Program-made: the position numbers and the translations under genes
DNA from: Aquimarina sp. RZ0
GTDB taxonomy: Bacteria > Bacteroidota > Bacteroidia > Flavobacteriales > Flavobacteriaceae
Assembly: GCF_008370685.1 (NCBI RefSeq)
Contig: NZ_VTZU01000019.1
Coordinates: forward strand, 1-64,000
Reading direction: 5' to 3'
Length of the DNA: 64,000 nt
Part shown: positions 17,666 through 27,161 of the stretch, in pieces
How the letters are laid out: each line of letters starts with the position of its first letter
Numbering within the stretch: position 1 is the stretch's first letter
Notes under the pieces: model-generated
Database searches by the model: none
What the model was told of the DNA's origin: nothing
Seen by the model: only the letters and a program-made list of their open reading frames with translations

Positions 17666-19240
17666 TTAATTGGTAATAGACTGTTTATAATGGCCACCAA
17701 GATACGTACAATCTTTTAAATCCATGGCACAAGTGTAAGAAACAGGTGTTTTTGTGTATTGAAATGAATCTTCTAATGTTTTGGTTAATTCTCCATCATC
17801 TACATTCACATCTACATCTTTCATAGTAAACTGGCAAGGATGCTCATAACCTGCTGCGTGGGTAATTTCTATAAGTTCTTTTCTGAATGTTTTAAAATAC
17901 TGAGCAAGTCGATCAGATTTTAAAGGTATATCAATTCCTTTTTGTAACCAAGTACTTTGTGTAGCTATTCCACTAGGACATCTATTGGTATGACATACTT
18001 GTGCTTGTATGCACCCGATACTCATCATTGCCTCTCGTGCTACATTGATACAATCTACTCCCATTGCAAAAGCCATAGCGGCTTTTGCAGGAAATCCCAG
18101 TTTACCACTGCCAATAAAAACAACTCTATCTGTAAGGTTATGTCTCTGAAATATCTTATAAATCGCAGTAAACCCATATATCCAGGGTAAGGAAACGTGA
18201 TCTGCAAAGCTAGGAGGTGCCGCACCGGTACCTCCTTCACCACCATCAATAGTAATAAAATCAGGTCCTCTATTAGAAGAAACCATTAATTCTGCTAGTA
18301 GTTCCCACTGTTCTGTTTTTCCTATAGCAGCCTTGATGCCTACGGGTAAGCCTGTTTCATTTGCAATATCTTCTATGAATTGTAATAGCTCAGGGACATT
18401 TTTAAAAGCCTTATGAGATGATGGTGATAATACATCTTTACCAACTTCTACACCTCGTATTTTTGCAATTTGAGGAGTGATTTTTGCACCAGGTAAGACA
18501 CCGCCTTTTCCTGGTTTTGCACCTTGCGAAAGCTTAATTTCTATGGCTCTGATAAAAGGGTTATTGGTTACCAATTCCTTCATTTTCTTCATAGAAAAGT
18601 TTCCATCTTCACTTCGGACACCAAAATAACCAGTTCCAAAATGAAAAATTACATCTCCACCATTACTATGATATGGAGAGAGACCTCCTTCTCCAGTATT
18701 ATGATAAGCTCCTGCTTTTCTGATTCCTATATTCAATGACTCTACAGCTTTGGCAGATAAAGAACCAAAACTCATAGCAGAAACATTAATAACAGATGCA
18801 GGGCGATACGGTTTTTTACGCTTGTTATAAGCTCCTATAACTTTGGCACAAGGTAAAAAAGTCTTATCTTTTCTGTTAGGATGTTCTGCATCCATTTGAT
18901 ATGGGATCAGGCAATTTTTTATAAAAACGTGTTGATGTTCGTAGATATTGCAGTCAGTTCCAAAGCCTTCATAATTGTTTTCATTTTTTGAAGAAGCATA
19001 TACCCAACTTCTTTCTATTCTATTAAAAGGTAGTTCTTCTCTATTATTAGCTACAAAATACTGTCTCATTTCTGGACCAATACTCTCTAATAAATATCTA
19101 AGATGTCCGATAAGAGGAAAATTATGACTTATTGTATGTTTTCTATTAAAAAAGATATCTCTAATAGTAATAATGCCTAATACTATCAAAACCCATACCC
19201 ACCAGGGAACTGAACTTAAGAAATCTGTCATAACTTCCAT
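17666..19240 (-). CDS. FMN-binding glutamate synthase-family protein
   Basis: The 524-aa protein has one N-terminal transmembrane helix (about residues 9-27) and then a glutamate-synthase-like TIM barrel. Visible motifs are GEGGLSPYH, FGVR, the loop GAKPGKGG, IDGGEGGTGAAPPSF for FMN phosphate binding, and the Cys cluster CHTNRCPSG for an iron-sulfur centre. It lacks the glutaminase domain of GltB, so it belongs to the stand-alone GltB2-domain group, whose true reaction is often unknown. The gene starts 13 bp after the M20 amidohydrolase gene and probably shares its transcript. Confidence 0.85.
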   Translation of the reverse strand: MEVMTDFLSSVPWWVWVLIVLGIITIRDIFFNRKHTISHNFPLIGHLRYLLESIGPEMRQYFVANNREELPFNRIERSWVYASSKNENNYEGFGTDCNIYEHQHVFIKNCLIPYQMDAEHPNRKDKTFLPCAKVIGAYNKRKKPYRPASVINVSAMSFGSLSAKAVESLNIGIRKAGAYHNTGEGGLSPYHSNGGDVIFHFGTGYFGVRSEDGNFSMKKMKELVTNNPFIRAIEIKLSQGAKPGKGGVLPGAKITPQIAKIRGVEVGKDVLSPSSHKAFKNVPELLQFIEDIANETGLPVGIKAAIGKTEQWELLAELMVSSNRGPDFITIDGGEGGTGAAPPSFADHVSLPWIYGFTAIYKIFQRHNLTDRVVFIGSGKLGFPAKAAMAFAMGVDCINVAREAMMSIGCIQAQVCHTNRCPSGIATQSTWLQKGIDIPLKSDRLAQYFKTFRKELIEITHAAGYEHPCQFTMKDVDVNVDDGELTKTLEDSFQYTKTPVSYTCAMDLKDCTYLGGHYKQSITN

Positions 19241-19253
19241 AATATACTTATAA

Positions 19254-20543
19254 TTATTGAGCGCTTAGATAATCTAACGCTAGTTGAGACATTACTTTAA
19301 CACCTAATAACAATCCACTTTCGTCAATATAAAAATCGGGAGTATGGTGAGAAGTAACTTTTTTAGTTTCTGGCGATTTTCCTCCTAAAAAGAAATAAAA
19401 ACCAGGAACGACCTCCTGAAAATACGAAAAATCCTCACCACCCGTGGTAGCTTTGGATAAAATCACATTGTCTTCTCCTGCAACTCCTTTGATTGTGGGT
19501 AACATTTTTTTAACCAACTCAGGATCATTGTAGGTGATAGATGTATTATTCTGAAATGTAATTACGGCTTCACCGCCATAAGCTTTTGCAATGGCAGGAA
19601 CCATTTCATTCATTCTCTGGATAATCATTTTGCGCATTTCCGGGTCTAATGTTCTAACGGTTCCGATCATCTCTGCACTTTCTGGAATGATATTAAACCG
19701 AACTCCACTAGTGATTTTTCCAACCGTGATTACAGCGGCTTCATCAACCAATGGGGATTCTCTACTGATGATGGTTTGTAATCCATCGATAATTTTGGCC
19801 GAGATTAATATAGGATCAACTCCGGTCCAGGGTGCAGATCCATGAGTTTGTTTTCCTTTTACATCAATAACAAAACGTTCTACTGCTGCCATAGTACCTC
19901 CTGGTTTGTACCGAATCATTCCTACAGGAGTGCCAGAATTAATATGCAAACCAAAAATGGCATCAACATCCGGGTTTTTTAATACGCCTTCTTTGATCAT
20001 AAGCTTTGCTCCACCATCTTCTCCTGGAGGAGGTCCTTCTTCAGCTGGTTGAAAAATAAATTTTACAGTTCCTTTTATTTTATCTTTATTTTTACTCAAT
20101 ACTTCTGCGACTCCCATAAGAATTGCAATATGGGTATCGTGACCACAGGCGTGACTTACACCTACCTCTGTATCCAGAAATGTTGTTTTGACGGTAGATT
20201 TAAATGCTATATCTGTACGCTCAGTAACAGGAAGGGCATCTATGTCTGCTCTAAGTGCTACAGTTTTTCCTTTGGTATTTCCTCTAAGAACGGCGACAAC
20301 ACCTGTTTTTGCAACTTTTTCTGTTACTTCAAAACCTAAACTCGTAAGATGTTTTGCTATTTTTTTTGCCGTTTCAAATTCACGATTAGAGAGTTCTGGG
20401 TTTTGATGAAAATCCCTTCGCCATGCTATAACTTTACTTTCAATATCTTCTGACATCTTTTTGATTTCGGGATCTATTTTTTGTGCTTGTATGCTAAAAC
20501 AAAATAGGAGTAGTATGATAAGTGTATTATTTTTCATAAGCAT
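19254..20543 (-). CDS. Exported M20-family amidohydrolase
   Basis: The 429-aa product has a signal peptide (to about IQAQ, residue 20), which is uncommon for a family often found in the cytoplasm. The metal-binding motifs are SHACGHDTHIAILMG and FQPAEEGPPPGEDGG, as in hippurate or N-acyl-amino-acid hydrolases; a dimerisation lid lies between the halves of the catalytic domain. It likely removes acyl groups from amino acids or peptides; the substrate is unknown. Two Met codons are possible (20543 and 20537). It starts 6 bp after the DsrE-like gene. Confidence 0.85.
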   Translation of the reverse strand: MLMKNNTLIILLLFCFSIQAQKIDPEIKKMSEDIESKVIAWRRDFHQNPELSNREFETAKKIAKHLTSLGFEVTEKVAKTGVVAVLRGNTKGKTVALRADIDALPVTERTDIAFKSTVKTTFLDTEVGVSHACGHDTHIAILMGVAEVLSKNKDKIKGTVKFIFQPAEEGPPPGEDGGAKLMIKEGVLKNPDVDAIFGLHINSGTPVGMIRYKPGGTMAAVERFVIDVKGKQTHGSAPWTGVDPILISAKIIDGLQTIISRESPLVDEAAVITVGKITSGVRFNIIPESAEMIGTVRTLDPEMRKMIIQRMNEMVPAIAKAYGGEAVITFQNNTSITYNDPELVKKMLPTIKGVAGEDNVILSKATTGGEDFSYFQEVVPGFYFFLGGKSPETKKVTSHHTPDFYIDESGLLLGVKVMSQLALDYLSAQ

Positions 20544-20549
20544 TAGGGG

Positions 20550-21086
20550 TTAAAAATTAATGAGTTTATAGCCTTTATTTTGTAATTGTACCAGAGCGGT
20601 CATAGCTGATAATGCTATTTGTATATCTGGATGTACATTAGTTTTAGTAATATTTCTGTGCGCAGCTGTTTGTCCACATACTATAATCTGTACTCCTTTA
20701 TCTGAAAGTGCAGATAGTAATGGAGTATTGGGATTATCGATAGTAAACCTAGTTTTATATTGTGTATTATTCAAAACATCATTGATTGCATTTCCATGAA
20801 TTACCAAAGCCACTTTAAGGTTCTTCTCGGGGACATTCGCATTTAGATGCATATTTAGATATCTGGCGGCTGTATTTATAAGAGGATTTAGTTTGGTACT
20901 ATCTCCAAAAGATCTTCCTACATCAAAAACTACTTTTAAATCATTGAGGATATCGGTTTTAAAATCGGGATTGTTCACTATATAAGTATTACCATATTTA
21001 GGGATGGTACCTTCTACTGTTTTTTCTTTTTGACAAAAGACTAATCCTGGCAATAAAACGAGAAAGCATAGAACTATGTGTTTCAA
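20550..21086 (-). CDS. Exported DsrE-like protein
   Basis: The 178-aa protein has a signal peptide ending at about VFCQ (residue 19). The remainder resembles the DsrE/DsrF-like fold: KVALVIHGNA, then DKGVQIIVCGQTA with the conserved Cys near residue 138. Family members relay sulfur or are of unknown role; exported versions are common in Bacteroidota. First gene of the apparent minus-strand unit with the M20 and FMN genes. Confidence 0.75.
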   Translation of the reverse strand: MKHIVLCFLVLLPGLVFCQKEKTVEGTIPKYGNTYIVNNPDFKTDILNDLKVVFDVGRSFGDSTKLNPLINTAARYLNMHLNANVPEKNLKVALVIHGNAINDVLNNTQYKTRFTIDNPNTPLLSALSDKGVQIIVCGQTAAHRNITKTNVHPDIQIALSAMTALVQLQNKGYKLINF

Positions 21087-21155
21087 TTGTTTTTTTGTTT
21101 CTAAAGATATTCAAAAATCTATTAAAGGAAAGTTAAAAAATATTTTAGGGTATAA

Positions 21156-21197
21156 AAAAACCCTCAACACTTTGATTAAAAGATGCTAAGGGTTTTT
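21156..21197 (-). terminator. Terminator after the 95-aa gene
   Basis: AAAAACCCT and AGGGTTTTT form a stem around an imperfect inner hairpin; on the minus strand it ends in a run of T. It separates the 95-aa gene from the DsrE-like gene. Confidence 0.6.
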
Positions 21198-21217
21198 AAC
21201 GCAATAAAACTTAAATC

Positions 21218-21505
21218 TTATCTAATGCTGATTATTCTTTCTAGCGGAATGATAGTAGCTTGTTTTAATATTACTTCTTTATCAGTGATTCCCCATATGG
21301 TGGTTTCTACTTTTTTAATCCCTGCACTATCTACAAAAACGATTCTTACTTTTTGTCGTTCCAGATTGCCTAATGATAAGGCGCGTTGAAGCTCAAGAAT
21401 ACGATCAATCTGATCTTTTCTTTTGGACAGCACATCTTGTTTAGGAAATGTCAGGAATTTGATTTGCTCTTTTTCTATTGTTTGTACATTCATAATCGGG
21501 GTCAT
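21218..21505 (-). CDS. Conserved hypothetical protein (95 aa)
   Basis: Small soluble protein with a helical middle (residues 25-48, RKDQIDRILELQRALSLGN) and a beta-rich C-terminal half ending PLERIISIR. No named family recognised. A second Met at 21493 (MNVQTIEK) is an alternative start. It has its own terminator downstream. The 295 bp between it and the divergent helicase gene holds both promoters and no other feature I can support. Confidence 0.65.
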   Translation of the reverse strand: MTPIMNVQTIEKEQIKFLTFPKQDVLSKRKDQIDRILELQRALSLGNLERQKVRIVFVDSAGIKKVETTIWGITDKEVILKQATIIPLERIISIR

Positions 21506-21801
21506 AATGAAAGTTTTTGGGGTTATTGTATTTTCTTGGTATTTATAAAAATACGTATTTAATCTGTTTTATTTGATTTTAATCTGGTTTTTAACATTTT
21601 TATTTTTTGAAAAGTATGAAAAAACTTAATTTATAATCAGTAAGTGAATGAAATTGTCTGAAAAAAAATGATTTTTTAATGCACAACTTTGTTTTGTAAT
21701 ATCCATTTTATTCGGTTATAGGTTGTTTATAAGTAAATCTTCAGATACTTCCATAACCATTATTCTTTCCTTAAATTTCCATCTTTAAAATTAATGCAGA
21801 T

Positions 21802-24132
21802 TTGGAAGAATATTTAGCAGGATTAAATGATGCGCAGCGGGCACCTGTATTACAAAAAGATGGCCCAATGATTGTGATTGCCGGAGCAGGTTCTGGAAAA
21901 ACAAGGGTACTTACCTATAGGATTGCGTATCTTATGAATCAAGGTGTAGATTCATTTAATATATTGTCTTTAACCTTTACGAATAAGGCAGCACGTGAAA
22001 TGAAGAAACGTATTGCTGATATAGTAGGTACTACTGAGGCAAAAAATCTATGGATGGGAACTTTTCATTCTATTTTTGCTAAAATCCTTAGAATTGAAGC
22101 AGATAAGTTAGGATACCCTTCTAATTTTACTATATACGATACACAAGATTCTCAACGATTAATTGCTTCTGTAATTAAGGAAATGGGCTTAGATAAGGAT
22201 ATTTATAAATATAAACAGGTACAATCTCGTATTTCTTCATATAAAAATAATCTGATTACTGTAAAAGCATATTTTCAAAATCCTGAACTGGTAGAAGCAG
22301 ATGCAATGGCTAAGCGTCCAAGAATGGGGGAGATCTATGGACACTATGTAGAGCGTTGTTTTAAGGCAGGAGCGATGGATTTTGATGATTTACTCTTAAA
22401 AACTAACGAATTATTAAATCGTTTTCCAGAGGTATTAGCAAAATATCAAAATCGTTTTAGATATATTTTGGTAGACGAGTATCAGGATACAAATCACTCG
22501 CAATATCTTATTGTAAAGGCTTTATCGGATAAATTTCAGAATATTTGTGTAGTGGGAGATGATGCTCAAAGTATCTATGCTTTTCGTGGAGCAAATATTA
22601 ATAATATCCTTAATTTTCAGAAAGATTATGCTAATGTACAGCAATATAGACTAGAGCAAAATTACCGATCTACAAAAAATATTGTTGAAGCTGCAAATTC
22701 CATTATTGATAAAAATAAAACAAAACTGGACAAGGTGGTGTGGACAGCAAATGATCCAGGGCCCAAAATTCTTGTAAATCGATTATTGACAGATGGGGAT
22801 GAGGGACGTTTTGTTGCAAGTTCTATTTTTGAAAATCAAATGCAGCATCAGTTAACAAACGGTCAGTTTGCTATACTATATAGAACCAATGCACAGTCAC
22901 GTGCAATGGAAGATGCACTGAGAAAGCGTGATATTAAGTATAGGATTTATGGAGGTTTATCCTTTTATCAACGAAAAGAGATAAAAGATGTATTGGCCTA
23001 TTTGCGATTGATTATTAATCCTAAAGATGAAGAAGCGCTAAAACGTGTGATTAATTACCCTGCAAGAGGAATTGGTGGAACTACAGTGGATAAATTGGTG
23101 GTTGCTGCAAATCATTATGATCGTCCGATTTTTGAAATTATAGAAAATCTGGATCGTATTAATTTAAAAATCAATAGTGGAACCAAAACAAGGCTGGAAA
23201 ACTTCATGAATATGATCAAAAGTTTTCAGGTCACTAATCAAACTTCTGATGCTTTTGTATTATCAGAAATGGTTGCTAAAAATACAGGTTTACTTCAGGA
23301 GCTTAAAAAAGATGGAACGCCAGAAGGTATTGCACGTATAGAAAATATTGAAGAGTTGTTAAATGGTATTCGTGATTTTGTAGAAGAACAAAAGGAACTG
23401 GCTGATGAAACAGGTTCGCTGGCAGAGTTTTTAGAAGATGTTGCACTGGCTACAGATCTTGATCAGGATACAGGAGATGATGATAGAGTTGCGCTTATGA
23501 CAATACATCTGGCAAAAGGTTTAGAATTCCCATATGTATATATTGTAGGAATGGAAGAAGATCTATTCCCTTCTGGTATGAGCATGAATACCAGATCAGA
23601 ATTAGAAGAAGAAAGAAGATTGTTTTATGTGGCACTCACAAGAGCAGAAAAACAAGCATATCTTACCTATACACAATCCAGATATCGATGGGGTAAACTT
23701 GTTGATGCAGAACCAAGTCGTTTTATAGAAGAAATAGATCCTGAGTATCTGGAATATATTACTCCAATTGATACGTATCGATATAAACCATTGATGAATA
23801 CAGATATTTTTGGAGAAGTTGATAAGAGTAAATTAAGGCTTAAGAAACCAGTGTCTGGTTCTCCGCCGGTATCTCATAAGCCTTCAGAAGAACAATTGCG
23901 AAAGTTGAGAAAACTAAGACCCATGTCAAATGGAGAAGAGAACGGATCAAAAACAAACCTGTTTGATGGAGATCTTATACCAGGAATCATTGTCGAGCAT
24001 ATGCGTTTTGGGAAAGGGAAAATTATTCAAATTGAAGGTGTTGGGCAAGATAAGAAAGCTGAAATTAATTTTGAAAATGGTGGATTAAAGAAATTATTAC
24101 TACGATTTGCCAAGCTTAAAATTATAGGATAG
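21802..24132 (+). CDS. uvrD: UvrD/PcrA-type DNA helicase
   Basis: The 776-aa SF1A helicase starts with TTG at 21802. The frame is open upstream but has no ATG; the ATG at 21794 is out of frame. Walker A GAGSGKT is at residues 28-34, motif Ia SLTFTNKAAREMK follows, motif II is VDEYQDTN, motif III GDDAQSIYAFRGA, motif IV QNYRST, motif V MTIHLAKGLEF and motif VI YVALTRAEK. The C-terminal GIIVEHMRFGKGKI segment is the RNA-polymerase-binding Tudor-like fold of PcrA. Role: 3'-5' unwinding in repair and replication-transcription conflict. Length matches the family. Confidence 0.93.
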   Translation: MEEYLAGLNDAQRAPVLQKDGPMIVIAGAGSGKTRVLTYRIAYLMNQGVDSFNILSLTFTNKAAREMKKRIADIVGTTEAKNLWMGTFHSIFAKILRIEADKLGYPSNFTIYDTQDSQRLIASVIKEMGLDKDIYKYKQVQSRISSYKNNLITVKAYFQNPELVEADAMAKRPRMGEIYGHYVERCFKAGAMDFDDLLLKTNELLNRFPEVLAKYQNRFRYILVDEYQDTNHSQYLIVKALSDKFQNICVVGDDAQSIYAFRGANINNILNFQKDYANVQQYRLEQNYRSTKNIVEAANSIIDKNKTKLDKVVWTANDPGPKILVNRLLTDGDEGRFVASSIFENQMQHQLTNGQFAILYRTNAQSRAMEDALRKRDIKYRIYGGLSFYQRKEIKDVLAYLRLIINPKDEEALKRVINYPARGIGGTTVDKLVVAANHYDRPIFEIIENLDRINLKINSGTKTRLENFMNMIKSFQVTNQTSDAFVLSEMVAKNTGLLQELKKDGTPEGIARIENIEELLNGIRDFVEEQKELADETGSLAEFLEDVALATDLDQDTGDDDRVALMTIHLAKGLEFPYVYIVGMEEDLFPSGMSMNTRSELEEERRLFYVALTRAEKQAYLTYTQSRYRWGKLVDAEPSRFIEEIDPEYLEYITPIDTYRYKPLMNTDIFGEVDKSKLRLKKPVSGSPPVSHKPSEEQLRKLRKLRPMSNGEENGSKTNLFDGDLIPGIIVEHMRFGKGKIIQIEGVGQDKKAEINFENGGLKKLLLRFAKLKIIG

Positions 24133-24792
24133 TTTTTTTGAATTTGTTCCCTAATGGTATTTGTTAACCATAGACCGTAAGGGGGTTATGGAGGTTATCT
24201 GTATTTAGTCTGAAATTAAATTATAATTCTTGTTATCGAGTACTTTAATTCTCCAACCAGATGGTAGAATAGTATGCTTTTTAAATAAGTCCAACTCAAA
24301 ACTCTGTATCAGACTCTTACTTTATACAAGTTTTGTATTCGATTAAGATACAAGTAGTATACTTTAGGCTATTTTCCCTGGCATTATAGAAGCACTTACT
24401 TCTTCTTTATTTGCGTTTATTTTATCGAGCTTTTTTTTCGTATTGACGATATTTATTTTATACTATTCAGAGATATTTTTTTCATAAAAACAATTCCAAC
24501 ATTTTGGTAGTAAGCTATAAAAAGACAGCTAATCTACACCCGGAAAGGTTTGTGTAATAGTATAATTGCTTATTTAAAAAGTAGGCGAGTTTGAAAAAGA
24601 TGATTACTTTAGCAAAAACATTAACTTATCAAAATCCAAAAATAACAAGAATTAAGTAGTTTTAATACTTAACTACCTATTTAGATACGTGCCTTTCTTG
24701 TAGGGGGAAAGACTGAGGTACTTCTTTTAGGTAGGGATGATAATTATATGGAATCAACCGTGAAATTGCATAAAAAAAATAAACAGGGATAA
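24133..24792. other. Non-coding gap before the carotenoid operon
   Basis: About 660 bp. No convincing ORF, although short frames exist (for example a 19-codon frame at about 24600). The small dyad AGTAGTTTTAATACTTAACTA lies at about 24655-24675 in the presumed promoter region. A decayed gene cannot be excluded. Confidence 0.3.
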
Positions 24793-25629
24793 ATGAAGGA
24801 ATTGTTTGATGAAGTATCATTTAAGTGTAGTAAAATTGCTACACAAAATTATAGCACTTCGTTTTCAATGGGTATTAGATTGTTTGATAAATCAATAAGA
24901 GACAGTATCTTTAGTATTTATGGTTTTGTGCGTTTTGCTGATGAGATTGTTGATACATTTCACGATTATGACAAGGTTACTTTGTTTTCGAATTTTGAAG
25001 AGGACTATTACCGAGCCTATAATCAAGGTATAAGTCTTAATCCAATACTCAATTCGTTTCAGATAACTGTTCGTAAGTACAATATTAATGATGAACTGAT
25101 ACAGGCTTTCTTAAAAAGCATGCGTAGTGATTTATCAAAGAAAGAGTTTAATGATGAGGAGATTAAAGCGTACATATACGGATCGGCTGATGTAGTGGGT
25201 CTGATGTGTCTTAAGGTTTTTGTTAATGGAGATGAAGAACGCTATCAGGCTTTAAAACCGGCAGCTATGCGTTTGGGCTCTGCTTTTCAGAAAGTAAATT
25301 TCTTACGGGATATCAATGACGACATAAATCAGTTGCACCGTATCTATTTTCCAATCTTAAGGGATAACGAGTTATCTGAAAATATCAAGAAAAAAATTAT
25401 CGAATATATTTACGAAGATTTCAGAATTGCTTTAGAGGGAATTAAAGAACTGCCTGACAATTCAAAAAACGGAGTATATGCCGCCTATCTTTATTATTCT
25501 AAACTTACAACCAAGATAGAGAGCACTCCTGTAGAGAAATTGCTGAATCAACGAATTCGAATACCTAATAGATCCAAAATATGGACATTAGCCTCTATTT
25601 ATATAAGTAATAAACTTAAATTGACATAG
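24793..25629 (+). CDS. crtB: Phytoene synthase
   Basis: The 278-aa trans-isoprenyl synthase joins two geranylgeranyl diphosphates to phytoene, the first committed step to C40 carotenoids. The two Asp-rich Mg-diphosphate sites are DEIVD at residues 50-54 and RDINDD with D173/D177. The N-terminal SFSMGIRL and QKVNFLRD segments also fit the squalene/phytoene synthase fold. The carotenoid context (lycopene cyclase next) favours phytoene over squalene synthase. First gene of the operon; the cyclase starts 21 bp later. Confidence 0.92.
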   Translation: MKELFDEVSFKCSKIATQNYSTSFSMGIRLFDKSIRDSIFSIYGFVRFADEIVDTFHDYDKVTLFSNFEEDYYRAYNQGISLNPILNSFQITVRKYNINDELIQAFLKSMRSDLSKKEFNDEEIKAYIYGSADVVGLMCLKVFVNGDEERYQALKPAAMRLGSAFQKVNFLRDINDDINQLHRIYFPILRDNELSENIKKKIIEYIYEDFRIALEGIKELPDNSKNGVYAAYLYYSKLTTKIESTPVEKLLNQRIRIPNRSKIWTLASIYISNKLKLT

Positions 25630-25650
25630 AGCACAATAAAATTAAGAACT

Positions 25651-26349
25651 ATGTCACTCTACCTAATTATACTTATTATTTCTCTTGCCGGGCCTCTAGC
25701 TTTGAGTTTTGAGAAAAATCTCAGACTCTATAAGCGCTGGAAGTATCTAATTCCTGCAATCTTAATAACGATGCTTGTTTTTGTCACTTGGGATATCATC
25801 TTTACCCATATGGGATGCTGGTTTTTTAACCCAACTTATAATTCAGGCATTTATATAAATAAACTTCCTTTAGAAGAATATCTGTTTTTTATAGCCATTC
25901 CATACGCTTGTTCGTTCTCATTTTACGCTGTTCAATTTCATTTTCCAAAATTCAAGTTAAATGAGCAATGGACAAAAGTTTTAACTTTTCTAATTGTGGT
26001 CTTATCTCTTATGATTTCATTGTTACATCGAGATCTCACCTATACTTTTGTTAATTTCCTCGTTTTGCCAGCGATACTTTTACTAAGTTATTATTTTACC
26101 AGAGAAGTAGTGCAGTACTATTTAGCAATATACCCGATTTTGCTAATTCCATTTTTTATTATAAACGGAATCTTAACAGGTACAGGAATTGAACAAGCTG
26201 TTTTTGATTATAACCCTCAGGAAATGCTTGGAATTCGTATTCTTTCAATTCCGTTTGAAGATATGTTTTATAATTTCTCATTGCTTTTATCACCATTGGC
26301 GCTGACTCATATTTTTGAAATGAGATCTAAAAAAACTAAAAACGGATGA
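25651..26349 (+). CDS. Membrane lycopene cyclase (CrtYcd/CarR type)
   Basis: The 232-aa integral membrane protein has about seven hydrophobic segments and an internal duplication of the lycopene cyclase domain. Each half carries the PxE(E/D) motif: PLEE at residues 73-76 and PFED at 201-204. The family cyclises lycopene ends to beta-ionone rings without the flavin domain of CrtY. Its stop overlaps the ATG of the crtI relic (ATGA), which shows that translation coupling to a desaturase was ancestral here. Confidence 0.88.
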   Translation: MSLYLIILIISLAGPLALSFEKNLRLYKRWKYLIPAILITMLVFVTWDIIFTHMGCWFFNPTYNSGIYINKLPLEEYLFFIAIPYACSFSFYAVQFHFPKFKLNEQWTKVLTFLIVVLSLMISLLHRDLTYTFVNFLVLPAILLLSYYFTREVVQYYLAIYPILLIPFFIINGILTGTGIEQAVFDYNPQEMLGIRILSIPFEDMFYNFSLLLSPLALTHIFEMRSKKTKNG

Positions 26350-26498
26350 AGGTTGTGGTGGTTGGTTCCGGAATTGATGGTTTGGCTACAACTTGCAGGT
26401 TTGCGGGCAAAGCATATGACGCTCCTGTATTTGAAAGAAATGTGTCTCCTGGGGCAATACCAATTGCAAAAATTATTGCTAATGAAACACCCGCTTAG
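26346..26498 (+). pseudogene. crtI: 50-codon N-terminal relic of phytoene desaturase
   Basis: The frame begins MKVVVVGSGIDGLATTCR, the N-terminal Rossmann strand and dinucleotide loop (G-S-G-I-D-G) of CrtI-type desaturases, followed by the ribose-binding acidic residue in VFERN. At SPGAIP the usual GGR motif is already lost, and the frame ends at TAG after 50 codons, against about 490 in the family. The start overlaps the cyclase stop (ATGA), and cruF begins 3 bp after the relic stop. So an internal deletion took away about 90% of the gene while keeping operon spacing. A functional CrtI must be elsewhere if carotenoids are made. Confidence 0.75.
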
Positions 26499-26501
26499 CA
26501 G

Positions 26502-27161
26502 ATGAATCGGATAATTAAATATAGTGTTAACGAAGGACTGCCAATAACTTTTATAGTTTTTTACTGTGTGGGACTGGTTTTATATTTTATGCCTTTCACC
26601 TATAATTTATTTATACTAATTACACCTTATACGCTGATTTTAGTTTCGATGGCTGTCTTTTTACATCATAAAGGATGGAATATAAAAGCGATTTCTGTTT
26701 TGACAAGTATTTTTATACTAAGTATTATAGCCGAAATTATTGGCGTAGCAACCGGTGAACTATTTGGGGAGTATACATATGGTAGAGGGCTGGGGATCAA
26801 AATAGTTGATGTACCTGTTATCATTGGTCTTAATTGGGTTTTCTTAACGTATGCTTCCAACGGTATTATCTCTAGATATACATCAAAAAATATTCTGATT
26901 ATTGTAGGTGCAGCATCTCTAATGGTACTATACGATATCTTACTCGAAAAGGCAGCTCCCTTAATGGACTTATGGGTATTTTCAAAAAACGATCCGCCTA
27001 TAAATAACTATGCAGTCTGGTTTCTATTAGCTTTAATTTTTAATTGGGCGATTCAGAAATTTAAGGTAAATACACATAATAGACCTGCGCGGTGGTTGTT
27101 TTTTGTGCAATTCTGTTTTTTTGTAGTTTTAGTTATTCACCATATTTATACTAAAAAATGA
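26502..27161 (+). CDS. cruF: Carotenoid hydratase-family protein (CruF-like)
   Basis: The 219-aa membrane protein has about seven hydrophobic segments. GEYTYGRGLG, GLNWVFL, and YDILLEKAAPLMDLW are the conserved blocks of the CruF / bisanhydrobacterioruberin hydratase family (DUF422). CruF adds water at C-1' of an acyclic psi end, giving the 1'-hydroxyl to which sugars or other groups attach in myxol-type carotenoids. Its place between a cyclase and sugar and acyl transferases fits a monocyclic hydroxylated product. The stop overlaps the next start (ATGA). Confidence 0.82.
   Translation: MNRIIKYSVNEGLPITFIVFYCVGLVLYFMPFTYNLFILITPYTLILVSMAVFLHHKGWNIKAISVLTSIFILSIIAEIIGVATGELFGEYTYGRGLGIKIVDVPVIIGLNWVFLTYASNGIISRYTSKNILIIVGAASLMVLYDILLEKAAPLMDLWVFSKNDPPINNYAVWFLLALIFNWAIQKFKVNTHNRPARWLFFVQFCFFVVLVIHHIYTKK

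Noticed and set aside
24600..24660. 19-codon frame upstream of crtB as a leader peptide
   Set aside because: No attenuator-type alternative hairpins or residue run; likely chance.
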